Shown here one piece after another: positions 24,537 through 37,600 of a stretch of 64,000 nucleotides of DNA. The notes below the pieces were generated by a model. The model had not been told where the DNA came from, searched no databases, and saw only the letters and a program-made list of their open reading frames with translations. The translations under genes and the position numbers were made by a program. Position 1 is the stretch's first letter, and each line of letters begins with the position of its first letter. This stretch comes from Choristoneura fumiferana (lineage: Eukaryota > Arthropoda > Insecta > Lepidoptera > Tortricidae), in NCBI RefSeq assembly GCF_025370935.1, contig NC_133497.1, positions 3,364,838 to 3,428,837 on the forward strand. The letters are read 5' to 3'.

Positions 24537-24844
24537 ATCATCATCATCCCAGCCTATATACGTCCCACTGTTGGGCACAGGCCTCCTCTCAGAACAAGAG
24601 GGCTTGGGCCATAGTTCCCACGCGGGCCCAGTGCGGATTGGGAACTTCACACGCACCATTGAATTGCTTCGCAGGTTTGTGCAGGTTTCCTCACGATGTT
24701 TTCCTTCACCGCATAGCTCGTGGTAAATTTCAAATGTAATTCCGCACATGAATTTCGAAAAACTCAGAGGTGCGAGCCGGGGTTTGAACCCACGACCCTC
24801 TGTTTGAGAGGCGATAGGTCAAACCACTAGGCCACCACGGCTCT
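24537..24844 (-). mobile_element. tRNA-derived SINE (family 2), right copy
   Basis: Counterpart of 15,748-16,049, more intact, with a complete GGTTTGAACCC B-box complement. Confidence 0.87.
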
Positions 24845-26135
24845 CGAGATTAAGATTGCAAACCATCAACTACAATACAATACAATACAATTACTTTACT
24901 GTACACCACAAATACTAAGCGATACAGAAACGGGTATACAGAGAGAACATTACAAGATAAGCAACAGGCGGCGTTATCGCTTAACGCACTTGGCACCAGT
25001 GACACGTCTGTGACTTTAGTTCTTACTCCTATGCCAGTGACACGTATTTGTGACTGCTGTGGGATATGCGAAGGCATAGCGTAAGAGCTTAGTCGATATC
25101 TACATAGCCCTTACGCTATGCCAGCCTTTAGGAGGTACGTATTTTGACCAGCATGCGTGTCACCGGCGCATAGGAGAAAGAATTTTTGGTCACACACGTT
25201 GTGTTACTGGCACAGGAATGTGTTACATCTCGGCATAGAAGTGACTGATGTGGATCGTTGCCGGGCCGAACGTGTTAAGAGCGATCTCTTCAAGGCCACA
25301 TTTTTAAAAGACAGAAGTATGGACTAGATTACGGCAAGCGGTGCATTATAGCAGCCTACCACAATATTAAAACTCAACTAAAACCAACTACAGGTAGTGG
25401 CACCAGAGTTGAGGTCACGCACAGAACATGTCATACAATGACAACGAGATTTTGACATTCAAGAAAGAAAGAAAGGTTTATTTTGGCTCCAAAAGTACCA
25501 CCTAAAACTAAGACTAGAACTAGCACTAAAACTATGTTACTTGGTGACACGGCAGGATACCAAAAAGGGTCTCCACTCAGCATGTGTTGCCGCACATTAT
25601 GTGCAGTAACGCTGATTTTCTCATTCATTCTCCTTTTATGCAATCAGTTCATGCAGTGTGTGATTCACTTCTCTCGTCAATACCATCAATACCACCATCT
25701 ACTGACGCATTCATCTTAAACCCGCCAGATATTTACGGCAAGACCCAATCTTCGTACGCCGAACCCAGGCGGTCTAGACGCGCTCCACCGACAAGCGTTG
25801 CCATGAACTCTTGCCCACGCCTGGTCGGCCTAGGATCCCTATACCAGGGCCCTAGCAAAATGTCCTTAGAGACGAGACTGAGTAAGATGTCCACGACCAC
25901 CAAGACGTCCAGCCTGTATCCAGGTCATGATATCCTGTCCAGGCGAAGGAGGTTGCAGCAGGGAAAGGAATTGGTCTGCAACGCTGTTGTGCCCAGGAGT
26001 TAGAAATTTCAAAAAGTGTTGGAATAAATTATGGAAATTCTGTGTGTTTTTCTGAATACGATATTTGAGATACACAATAGAGCGTGGGACGTCCACCAAC
26101 GGGTTAGTATCGTTTCGTCTAAAAAGCAAATAAGC

Positions 26136-26558
26136 AATGAGGGCTATCGCGTGTGAATTCGCCGCTAGAGGCGCTAGTGTAGCGTGAGGTCTCCGAAATG
26201 TCAAATCTCATAGTTTTTGGGTGAGCTACGCGGGTTTATTTATAGTTAGAATAATTTTGTGAATATTTTGCATTACCTGAAATTAATTATGGCAATTATG
26301 CGTTACGGGGCAATGAATGTCTGTGTTTTGAGACAGTTTTGTCTTTCGGAAACTTTTGTCCTCCTTTTTTCCGAACAAAACGGGACTACGCAACACTGGT
26401 TGCTCGATATTTTTATGGTACGGTTTTAAGGTGTATTAAATATGATTTTAATCTAAACTTTGTTTTCAGACCTGTAATAACAGACTTTTAAAGCCACACT
26501 TAAAATCCTCACGCAACAGTGCGGCCATCTAGAAAGACAAAAAACGATAGCCCTCATT
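26136..26558 (-). mobile_element. AATGAGGGCTATCG MITE (copy D)
   Basis: Intact termini AATGAGGGCTATCG and CGATAGCCCTCATT. Confidence 0.85.
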
Positions 26559-26910
26559 GGTCTAAGAAGCAACTGGCCTAAGTAAATTCTTTGACTTAGT
26601 CGGCGGAGCTTAACTTCGCGGAGCACCTATTCCGCTTGGCTGAAGCAGCGTTTCCACCAGAGATGTGGGATGAATATCTTTTTCAATAACCAATAGAAAC
26701 GCTTCATTAACCTCGCCTCGCTCCGCTCAGCTGTTTCCACCAGAGATGTGCTGTGCAAGGATGTGTAAATGAAGAGTTTCTATTGGTTAATGAAAAACAC
26801 ATCCCTCGCACATTATTGGTGGAATAACACTGCATGAGGCGCGAACTAACCTAACCTTTTTCAAGTTTTCGACAAAAACAGGGTTAGGACAATTTACTTA
26901 AGACGACCAA

Positions 26911-27168
26911 CCAGATGGCCTAGTGGTTAGAGAACCTGACTACAAAGCTTGAGGTCCTGGGTTCGATTCCCGTGCCGGGGCAGATATTTGTATGAAAAAT
27001 ACGAATGTTTGTTCTCGGGTCTTGGGTGTTTAATATGTATTTAAGTATGTATCTATCTATATAATTATATTTATCCGTTGCTTAGTACCCATAACACAAG
27101 CTTTGCTAAGCTTACTTTGGGACTAGGTCAATTGGTGTGAATTTTCCCGTGATATTTATTTATTTGCT
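26911..27168 (+). mobile_element. tRNA-derived SINE (family 1), right copy
   Basis: GATGGCCTAGTGGTTAGAG head, intact B-box GGTTCGATTCC, tail GATATTTATTTATTTG. Confidence 0.9.
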
Positions 27169-27529
27169 ACTTAGACCAAATGCGGTATTGCCTATCGTTT
27201 CTAACGCGCACGATCGCAATCAAATGACAGTTTATGAGTTTCACTTGACATTATATCGTCTGCGGGGAGCCACAGCATGCTATGTCGAACGAGTTTCCAC
27301 CAATGAAGTTGAGCCTTAAATGAATATAGATAGGACATTATTTAGGAGCTGGAACAACTTAAACAGCGATGGACTTATGTAAATTTATTAAAGATCTCCT
27401 CCATACATCTACATATATCTTAGTGTAAGTATTGCTACTGTGTAGAGAATTTGGTTCACGCAGCCACACCGTCCTGGCCGTCATCATCTGTAAAGAAAAA
27501 GCATTTTAATAAATGTTTGTATAATAATA

Positions 27530-27943
27530 GTACATTGTGTCTTAAGGGCGGTAAATAAGGAATTACGAACGAGAGGCTTTAATGAGTCGATGTTTGTAAT
27601 TCTAGTACCGCCCGTGCGACGTACAATGTTTTTCATCACATTTGCGAGTAAAATTTTATATTTCTAAAGGAAAAAATATAATTGTTCCAAATATTGGCGA
27701 TATCTTAGGCTGCGCCCTCTTGGCATGCGTGTGGGCCAGCGCGCGCAGCACCATCAGTACGGGCATTGACTCATTTACCGACCTTGGGCTTCATGACAAG
27801 AAAATTAGTACGCGCAATGACTCATTTACCGACCACGGGTTTCATGACAAGCACATTAAGGTCGAGGGTTTTATTTGGGGGGTTGCAACCAAGGTAGCCT
27901 GCATGTTACGACACTGTTTACGAGCAAGTGCGATGAAAAAATA
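27530..27943 (+). mobile_element. Repeat family with TTTTTCATCACA ends (copy 2)
   Basis: 27,532-27,626 is itself an inverted repeat (CATTGTGTC...GGGCGGTA). 27,628-27,943 runs from TTTTTCATCACATTTGC to its inverse GCAAGTGCGATGAAAAA. Contains a short internal duplication of GACTCATTTACCGACC. Confidence 0.72.
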
Positions 27944-28496
27944 ATATACTTCCATTTCCATGGCTAGCCCTCCATTCTTCAACTAATTTATAATATGAGA
28001 ATTTTTAGTACTTACAGATTTGTGAAATGTATAGTTTAAGAATCTTTGTTTGTCAAGTAATTTGAGATATTTTATTTAGCAAATGATAGTAAACCGTTTC
28101 GTGCGTGTCCCATATATGGGTCACTGTGGTACAATATTCGGACCCCGCGTGTATCACATGTAGGTCCCGCGTGTAAACCATGTGGGTCCTAAGTAAACCT
28201 AGGGCTCTTTATGGCTAGATTGAATAGGCTGTTACTGTTACTGAACCAGTGAGATACACCTTTGGCTTCACTGCACTTTTCATCAGGTGAAATAGTGGTC
28301 AATCATGGGTCTGTTTTATGTAAAAAAAGTGTTCCAAATGCGGGTCTCGCGTGTAACACGTGTGTGTCACGATGTTAGTACAAGCGAACCCAGCGTGTAC
28401 CACATGTGGGTCCCGCGTGCTCCACATGTAGGTCCCACGTGTATCGCATGTGGACCTCGTGCTCCACATATGGGTCCCTCGTGCACCACACTTGGG
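27944..28496 (-). other. ILF2: ILF2 3' UTR and flank with CACATG/CACGTG-rich repeats
   Basis: 28,085-28,500 contains many imperfect units of the type GTGTACCACATGTGGGTCCC, dense in CACATG and CACGTG hexamers. On the minus strand this follows the ILF2 stop and precedes the likely polyadenylation signal near 28,072. Confidence 0.6.
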
Positions 28497-28674
28497 TCAC
28501 GCACCTTTGTCGTCCGTGTCCATGGGCTCGGGCGCGTCGCTGTAGGCGGGCGCTAGCGGGGACACGACGACGCCGTCCCAGACGGTGATCTCGCCGGAGA
28601 TGTCTTTGCCGCCCTCGAAGGCCTGCAGCCCGAGGACGTAGCGGTGCCCGCCGCGGGCCACCACACGGAGGAGG
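28497..28674 (-). CDS. ILF2: ILF2 exon 8 (C-terminus)
   Basis: Acceptor TTTCCCAG. It encodes LLRVVARGGHRYVLG, GKDISGEITVWDG and the acidic tail EPMDTDDKGA, then TGA at 28497-28499. AC from exon 7 plus C gives Thr (TAQT). A possible polyadenylation signal (AATAAA, minus strand) sits near 28,072, implying a 3' UTR of about 0.4 kb. Confidence 0.93.
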
Positions 28675-31600
28675 CTGGGAAATAAATATATGGTTATTTA
28701 TTTGTTAGTAGGTTGCCAAAGTTCCCTCATTTTGAGAGGAAGCTTAGATCAGAAGCTAGTTGAAGTGGCAATAGGCAGGCTACATAGCACGGAGAACAGA
28801 TGGCAGTTGGGGCTGAAAGCGCGGCGTAGGACGTCCACCAACGAGATGGACGGATGACTTGGTTAAAGCAGCGGGTGAATGCATGCCGCTTTCGGCTGAA
28901 GCGAAAGCCGTTCTTTGGGGGAGCCCTATGTCCAATGGTAAATAGACCAGAAATTAATGAATGAGTGTGAGACAGTGTGAGAGCCTGTGCCATCGTAGCG
29001 TGTGTGTGTAGTGATGCCTAACGCAGTGTGTCCGTGTACACACGCAGATGCTGTGTGTGCGTAATGACTTTTATACTGTAGTTTTTAAGTATTTTATTTG
29101 TAATTATTTTATTAAAAAAAATTGTGCCAAGTATCTTGCGGCGCATTCTTCTTGGCAATGATGGTCTTTCCGAAATCGTTAGTAGTACCCCTGCCGCAGT
29201 GTGTGTAGTGACGCCTACCGCAGTGTATACGAGTGTGTAGTGAACTAGTGACCCCTGCCGCAGTGTGTGTGTAGTGACCCCTACCGCAGTGTATACGAGT
29301 GTGTAGTGACCCCTGCCGCAGTGTGTGTGTAGTGACGCCTACCGCAGTGTATACGAGTGTGTAGTGACCCCTGCCGCAGTGTGTGTGTAGTGACGCCTAC
29401 CGCAGTGTATACGAGTGTGTAGTGACCCCTGCCGCAGTGTGTGTGTAGTGACGCCTACCGCAGTGTATACGAGTGTGTAGTGACCCCTGCCGCAGTGTGT
29501 GTGTAGTGACGCCTACCGCAGTGTATACGAGTGTGTAGTGACCCCTGCCGCAGTGTGTGTGTGTGTAGTGACCCCTACCGCAGTGTATACGAGTGTGTAG
29601 TGACCCCTGCCGCAGTGTGTGTGTAGTGACGCCTACCGCAGTGTATACGAGTGTGTAGTGACCCCTGCCGCAGTGTGTGTGTAGTGACGCCTACCGCAGT
29701 GTATACGAGTGTGTAGTGCCCCTGCCGCAGTGTGTGTGTAGTGACCCCTACCGCAGTGTATACGAGTGTGTAGTGACCCCTGCCGCAGTGTGTGTGTAGT
29801 GACGCCTACCGCAGTGTATACGAGTGTGTAGTGACCCCTGCCGCAGTGTGTGTGTAGTGACGCCTACCGCAGTGTATACGAGTGTGTAGTGACCCCTGCC
29901 GCAGTGTGTGTGTAGTGACCCCTACCGCAGTGTATACGAGTGTGTAGTGACCCCTGCCGCAGTGTGTGTGTAGTGACGCCTACCGCAGTGTATACGAGTG
30001 TGTAGTGACCCCTGCCGCAGTGTGTGTGTAGTGACGCCTACCGCAGTGTATACGAGTGTGTAGTGACCCCTGCCGCAGTGTGTGTGTAGTGACGCCTACC
30101 GCAGTGTATACGAGTGTGTAGTGACCCCTGCCGCAGTGTGTGTGTAGTGACCCCTACCGCAGTGTATACGAGTGTGTAGTGACCCCTGCCGCAGTGTGTG
30201 TGTAGTGACCCCTACCGCAGTGTGTGTGTGTGTAGTGACGCCTACCGCAGTGTATACGAGTGTGTAGTGACCCCTGCCGCAGTGTGTGTGTAGTGACCCC
30301 TGCCGCAGTGTGTGTGTAGTGACCCCTGCCGCAGTGTGTGTGTGTGTAGTGACCCCTACCGCAGTGTATACGAGTGTGTAGTGACCCCTGCCGCAGTGTG
30401 TGTGTAGTGACCCCTACCGCAGTGTGTGTGTAGTGACCCCTGCCGCAGTGTGTGTGTGTGTAGTGACCCCTACCGCAGTGTATACGAGTGTGTAGTGACC
30501 CCTGCCGCAGTGTGTGTGTAGTGACCCTGCCGCAGTGTGTGTGTAGTGACCCCTGCCGCAGTGTGTGTGTGTGTAGTGTCGCCTACCGCAGTGTATACGA
30601 GTGTGTAGTGACCCTGCCGCAGTGTGTGTGTAGTGACCCTGCCGCAGTGTGTGTGTAGTGACCCCTGCCGCAGTGTGTGTGTGTGTAGTGACGCCTACCG
30701 CAGTGTATACGAGTGTGTAGTGACCCCTGCCGCAGTGTGTGTGTAGTGACGCCTACCGCAGTGTATACGAGTGTGTAGTGACCCCTGCCGCAGTGTGTGT
30801 GTAGTGACCCCTGCCGCAGTGTGTGTGTAGTGACGCCTGGCGCAGTGTGCGTGTCTATAGTGCCGCCCCGCCCCGCCTGGCGCGGTGTGTGTGTGTGTGT
30901 GTGTACTCACGTCTGTGCGGTGGCGGCGGCGTTGTCCTGCGCGGCGAGGTCGAGCGCGGTGTGCGCGCGCGCATGCGCGGCCTCGCAGGGGTCGGCGAGC
31001 CCCGCGCAGCCCGGCAGGAACAGCCCGCCCGCCACCAGCGACAGCGCGCGTCTGACAACAGACACACATACTATTAAAACATTGTTCGACAACTGGATAG
31101 TCAAGTGAGAGAACCTGACTACGTAGCTAGAGGCCGCTTGTAGACGTCCATTGTTTGCACCATCGATCTTTTTTTTTTTACCAGACTTGCGGTGTTGTAT
31201 GGCTTACAATGAATGTGTGTACATGCACCGGACGCTTGTCCGGTGACTTAGCCATACAATATTCCATTGTCCGGTGAAACAACAAACATCTACAAGCGGC
31301 CTGAGGCCTAGGGTTCAATCCCCGACCGGGGCAGATATTTGTATGAATAATAATTGCTCTCGGGTCTTGACGTTTAAATACGTATTTTAGTATATATTTA
31401 TCTATATAAGTACGAGTATGTTTATCCGTTGCCTAGTATCCATAGTACAATCTTTGCTTAGTTTGGAACTAGGTCAATCGATGTCAATGAGGGCTATCGC
31501 GTGTGAATTCGCCGCTAGAGGCGCTAGTGTAGCGTGAGGTCTCCGAAATGTCAAATCTCATAGTTTTTGGGTGAGCTACGCGGGTTTATTTATAATAAGA

Positions 31601-34600
31601 ATAATTTTGTGAATATTTTGCATTACCTGAAATTAATTATGGCAATTATGCGTTACGGGGCAATGAATGTCTGTGTTTTGAGACAGTTTTGTCTTTCGGA
31701 AACTTTAATCCTCCCTTTTTTTCGTGGTTGCTCGATATTTTAATCGTATGGTTTTAAGGTGTATTAAATATGATTTTAATCTAAACTTTGTTTTCACGTA
31801 ATAACAGACTTTGAAAGCCACACTTAAGAACCTCACGCAGCAGTGGCGCTATCTAGAAAGACAAAAAACGATAGCCCTCATTGTCCCGTTTGAACCGTCT
31901 CGGGGCCCCCTTCAGGTGTAGTGTTACCTGAAGGCGGCTGCGATGGGCAGCGCCTGCCGCTGAGGATTGTTCATGATGCAGTGGTGCGCCAGCAGATCGA
32001 TCATCCACGGCGTCAGCGGCTCCAGACCAGAGTGCCGCGCGCACATGTCGCGGAGCAGACGGATCAGCACCTGGTCATGGATATATTGCATAAGACAACT
32101 GTTACTGCCCAAACCCTTGAATATAATAAAACATTAAATAACCCGACTGACAAAACTGAAAGGAAGGAAATAAGTCTAGTGGTCTAGAACTCTGTTAAAT
32201 AGCTAATTTAAAGTTCAACAGTCGGGACCCATTACTAAGAGTTTTTGAGCGTCACGATTTAAATGGGTCCCGACTGTTGAACTTTAAATTAGCTACTTAA
32301 CAGAGTTCTAGACCACTAGACTTATTTCGTTCCTTTTAGTTTTGGCAGTCGGGTTTTTTGATTTTTATAATTAAATGTTTTATTTTACACTTTTTTTGAT
32401 ATTTATGTGAAAACGGTAGATTAAAAGTAGTATAACCTGTATATATTTAGAATTTAATTATTAGCTTTCATTTGATACCCATATTGTTACAATACAAAAT
32501 ATATATATTTTTTCATTCCTCCGCCATATTTTTTTTTACAGACGCCATATTGAAATATTATATAGCCTATGTCACTTCGACAGTTATGACAAATACAATG
32601 ATACCTCATATGTTAAAATCCGTCTAGCCGTTTAGGCTGCAGCGAGGACCAAAGAAATAGACATACATACCCACATTCATACATACGCTCGAAAAACATA
32701 ACCCTCCTTCGGGCAGTCGGGTAAAAATACAACAATGACTGTTTTCGCAAACATGCAATGAAATGTTGTTCCGTGTAATGAAACGGTTGATCCAATTTTG
32801 ATGAAACATGTCTAAACCGCATTCAAATCGGTCCACCCGTTTAAGAGCTACGGTGCCACAGACAGACACACATTGCAGTCAAACTTATAACACCCCTCTT
32901 TTTGCGTCGGGAGTTTGCGCGTCAGGTCTATTTACTGGCCAAAATCCATACTTGGTGACATACCTATGTGAAAAAGACAGAAAAAAAAACACTGAAGGGC
33001 TGTTTCACCATCCATTGATTAATTTTATTTGACGGTTAAATGTGATGCCGTCAGACAAAACAAACTGAGATGGCTTCACATTTATCCGCCAGTTAAATGG
33101 ACGGTAAAACCGGGGATTCGTTTGGTACAATTTTAGTTGTCTTACGAATAAAACGTTAATTTCTAGTGCATGTTTGAGAAAAGCCCTATTACTGTAATCT
33201 ACAATCAAAAAACTTTTTTCTGCAGGCACTTTTTAAGCCCAGTTGTTTTGGATATAAGAGGAGAATGGTTAATTTGAAAATCCAAGAGAATTATCTTTAT
33301 TTTCAATTCCTTCCTTCATTTCCAAATTCCGTGAGACACCCCGAATTCTAAAAATGTGGGAACTGCTCACATCCCCAAAATCATCTTGTATCGAAATCAA
33401 CTTCAACTACAATATCTTCGTTCTGTAGCTTACTTAGCTTTAACGACCTACGCTAGCTGCCGCTTGCGCGGGGCGGGTGGCCGCCTGTTATACAACAGTA
33501 TAAGCAGCTCTAACTGCGCCTGTCGCGTGCATACGATTGTAGCATCGATTTACTATTTTTGCATTTTTTTACGGAGCACTTTGGCATGTTGATCCGATAA
33601 CGAAGCACGCGTTACTGACAGCGCACCTGTGCTTAGAAGGTGTTTAAGCACAGTTGTAACAAGACACATTTTAAGCGGTTAATGGGGTATCAAGGGTATT
33701 CTAAATCGATGGATTGTACCTTGACCCGCGCTAGCTGGCGACTCTAAGGACCGTATCAATCAACCACACACCTTGATGGAGGAGTGGTGCGCGTTCTCTT
33801 CGAACCAGCGCGAGTGCCGGATGGCCGCCAAGTGGCTGCTGATCACTTTGTATTCGAGATGCACCTGCAACAAACATGATTCGTCAAAGTCAAAATACAC
33901 AAACACTTTTTTTTTAAATAGCCTTTATAGTGTCCTACTGCTGGGCAAAGGCCATCCCTTTCTCCTTGCACTCGTCTCTGGCTTCGGCAAAACAAACACT
34001 TATTAATGTCAAAAAATTTAACACCTATTCGGAAAATCTCTGTTGAGAAAAACCCTGCAAGAAACTCAGTAAGCTATATATATTTTTTTCAGTAAGCTAT
34101 ACAGTAGATTCGTTATTTAAAGCCACCAGTGCGGCCGCCTGCATTAGTATTCACAGTCATACGGTTAAAAACTGAGCCGTTTTAGCGCATTCACTGCCAC
34201 TTGACTTCCACAGATGCCACCGACGCACATGTGCGTTCAAAATGTATGAATAATTATGATAGCGGCACTGGGCGAAGTTCCGAAAACGCATATATGCGTC
34301 GGTGGTAGTGAATGCGTTAGCCCAGAGGTTCCCAAACTTATTTCGTCTAACACTTTGAAAATCAGTTAATTTGTAGCGCCCCCCATTTTGCTTTCTCCTT
34401 AAAAACCTCAATAACATATTAGCCTCGCCTAATGAAGGCACAAAGGTGAAGATTTTTTATGGGCCTCTTACCGCCCGCCTCTAGGCCTCCAGCGCCCACA
34501 AAGGGGCGTTATCGCCCACTTTGGGATAGACTGGTTCAGCCGTAGTGCGGCCGGGCCTTATTGTCGAATTTCGCCGCCACATCGCCCCCACTACGCTACG

Positions 34601-37600
34601 CCGCCGTGTCAAGCGCCGGCGCGTCAGAGTGCACTGACCTCGGGCTCCAGCTTGCGCAGGTTATGGTGCAGCGTGGTGACGAGCACGCGCACGGCGGCCG
34701 CGGAGCCCTGCACGGTGAACCCGCGCTCGTGGCACGCACAAGCCACGCCCGCCACGCCCTCGGCCGCCATCAGCTTGTTCAGTTCCTCCGTCACCTGCCA
34801 ACGCATAAGTTTGGTATAGACCATGGTTTCTCAAAGTGGGGTACGCGACAAGGTTTACGTGATGGTGGCTGCAAGACTGGCAAGATGATTAAAATTGTTT
34901 TTGGAGTCTTTTTGTATTTTTTATTTTAACTCCAAATTTGTTACTTATTTGTTGTTGTTTGTTTCAGTTTGTATTTTCGTTGGCAAGACGATTCTAACCT
35001 ATATTTGTTACCTTTTATTGAAATAAATAATATACATTATATTATAATGATGATTGAAATAAAAATAAACTTAGTTTCTCCAACAGTCAATTTTATTACT
35101 TTCTTTGGGGGGGAGGTAGGGGTTCGCTGTCGTCTAGAAACTTTAACAGGGGTATGTGGAGCCATAAGTTTGAGAAACCCTGGTATAGACAATATGTATA
35201 ACTGGCCAGAAAGACCTCCAAGTATTTTTCTCTTTCTTGAAAAAAAATAAAACAGATACAATGGTCAACTTTTTAGTGTACCTCGTTGCCATGGTAAATG
35301 TGTCCTAAGTTACTTATTAAAAATATGACTTTATGAGGTACCATCAGCCAAATATGTGGTCTACCACCATTACATTTTTTATTGTTTGCATGTCATAAAA
35401 CAATAAAGCCAATAGACGTGTCTGTGAACTTGAAAGTTCGGCTTAAGTGACATATTCATTTGATCGGACTTTGTTTAAAAATTGATAGACCACTTATTTG
35501 GCTGATGGTACAAAACCAGTTAGTAGTTGTGACAGTTTTAAGGGAATTCCTTCGTGGCTCATCTCCTAAGCGTACTAATGGTATAAATCGCAAACATTTT
35601 TCTAACAAAGTGTATCACTGATGTCACCTTGTTTACCGGAGAGAATAATAACACTAAAAACTTGATTGACCCAATTATCTTAGATAATTGTCCTTGCCTG
35701 GCTTCTTACCAAATGTCTTGGGGGCTGAAACTTTAGTACTATTACTTATTCTGTGACTGTACCTTGTTGGACAAGCCTTCGACAGCCTCCTTAGTGGGCA
35801 GGGTCTTCATTATGACGACAATATCAGCAATATTCTTGCCAGCCATCATAGTGCCTTTCTTGTACGAGCCCACTTGACGAACCTCCTCCAGTTGCTGTAA
35901 AAATTAAAGAAAGTATGAGTTGTAAGTAGTGAATTTATGTATTTTTTTAACGTAAAACAATTCAAGGCAGAGTAAGTGATACTGATATAGATATATAATA
36001 TAGTCTGCAGCTAAATAATCATTTATGGAACCCACCATTTGGTATATCAAAATATTACAGTAAAAAAAAATCCCAGAATGATGAAGAGCCCAAAGTCTGA
36101 AAATTGTCATTTTGACTTTGTTTTATGTATAATTTAATGTATGATGATCTGATGCTCCCCTGCGGTTAAGTATCCTGATTTGAGGGTTGTACCTTGTTTT
36201 GCCAAACAACTTTTTGTCTAATTTCCGATAAACTAACATTATTTAGCATAATTTCATGTTGTCTAATTTTTATTTGTGTGAAAGTCATTTTGTATAATCA
36301 TTATTTCACTTAATTTTGTTTTGTATAAGCTCATTTTGTATAATGTTGATTATAAATGCTTTTGTCTTCCTTTCTAAAATGTATCTATAGACACCCATGT
36401 CAAAGGTTAAGTGCCTAGCTGATATAAATAAATAAATATCAAGGGACAATTCACACCAATTGACCTAGTCCCAAAGTAATCTTAGCAAAGCTTGTGTTAT
36501 GGGTACTAAGCAACGGATAAATATAATTATATAGATAAATACATACTTAAATACATATTAAACACCCAAGACCCGAGAACAAACATTCGTATTTTTCATA
36601 CAAATATCTGCCCCGACACGGTAATCGAACCCGGGACCTCAAGCTTCGTAGTCAGGTTCTCTAACCACTAGGCCATCTGGTCGTCTAAATGTAATCAATC
36701 AAATTCATTATATGAATAAAACATATTGTATCATCATCACCTCAGCCTATATTATTAGCTACTTCCTTAACTTAACCTAGGACGGACTATAAATAATAAT
36801 AATAATAATAAAGCCTTTTATTTCCAAATACTTACAGGAGTTTCTCTACTTATTTTCCTTTATAATTATAATTAGCAAGTTGTTAGTATTGTTAGTAATT
36901 CCTTAGTTTATTTATTTGTGTTAGTACTAGTTTCCGTAGATTTGGACCCCTCTCTGGGTGTAGGCCTCCTCCAGCTTGTTCCAAGTCTCCCTATCTTCCG
37001 CTTTTTTCAGCCAGTCTCGTCCGGCTGACTCCACTATGTCATCTGTCCATCTTTTATAGGGTCTGCCAACTCTTCTTTTTCCAATGGGACCCTTCCATTT
37101 AGTTGTGAGTATTGTCCACCTTTTGTCCTTGTATCGAGCTAAGTATATCGATATAAGACGGACTATAACTATGAGTTAAATTATGGAAAAATCATAAGAC
37201 ACATACACAAGCAGCAAAGTCGCCGGGAGCCACTACCAGGTTGTCGAGCACCGTCTGAAGCTTGGTGACGAGGCTGAGTACTGCAGACTGCTCTGCTGGG
37301 GTCGGACACAGCTCCGTGTGCCTTTTGAGGAGTGCCTGGAGTAATAGAGCACATAAATTGGTAATATTTGGCTAAATCTGTATAAATTAATTTATTTTAT
37401 TGTTACTATAGAATATAGATGCAAGACTTGGTATAGTCAAGGAAGAAAGTGCTTTATCAATTTTAATGACAACTTCAACTTCAACTTTTTGCTTAATGGC
37501 AACCGGTCGCTTTAGGTTAGCAACCATTACTGCCAATGACACCTGACAGCAGCAAAGTATAGATGTGTCTGACCGGTTAATAAAGGTTTTTTCTAAACGG

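Larger units (their letters stand above)
19727..27625 (+). repeat. Large direct repeat 1, right copy (7.90 kb)
   Basis: Starts immediately after the N gap with the same bases as 10,661 and stays collinear up to the point matching the left contig's end. Differences are scattered substitutions, one-base indels in homopolymers and whole-transposon presence or absence. Confidence 0.93.

Noticed and set aside
29188..30905. CRISPR-like array
   Set aside because: Repeats are contiguous with no unique spacers and the context is a eukaryotic intron; it is a satellite.
30695..31108. Long open frames on both strands across the satellite and ILF2 exon 7
   Set aside because: They arise because the repeat period and GC-rich exon lack stops. 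Only the frame matching NF45 at 30911-31051 is supported.
32613..32869. Overlapping minus-strand frames near 32.6-32.9 kb as coding
   Set aside because: They fall in a dispersed repeat with GACAGACA and GGGCAGTCGGG words and have no exon boundaries.
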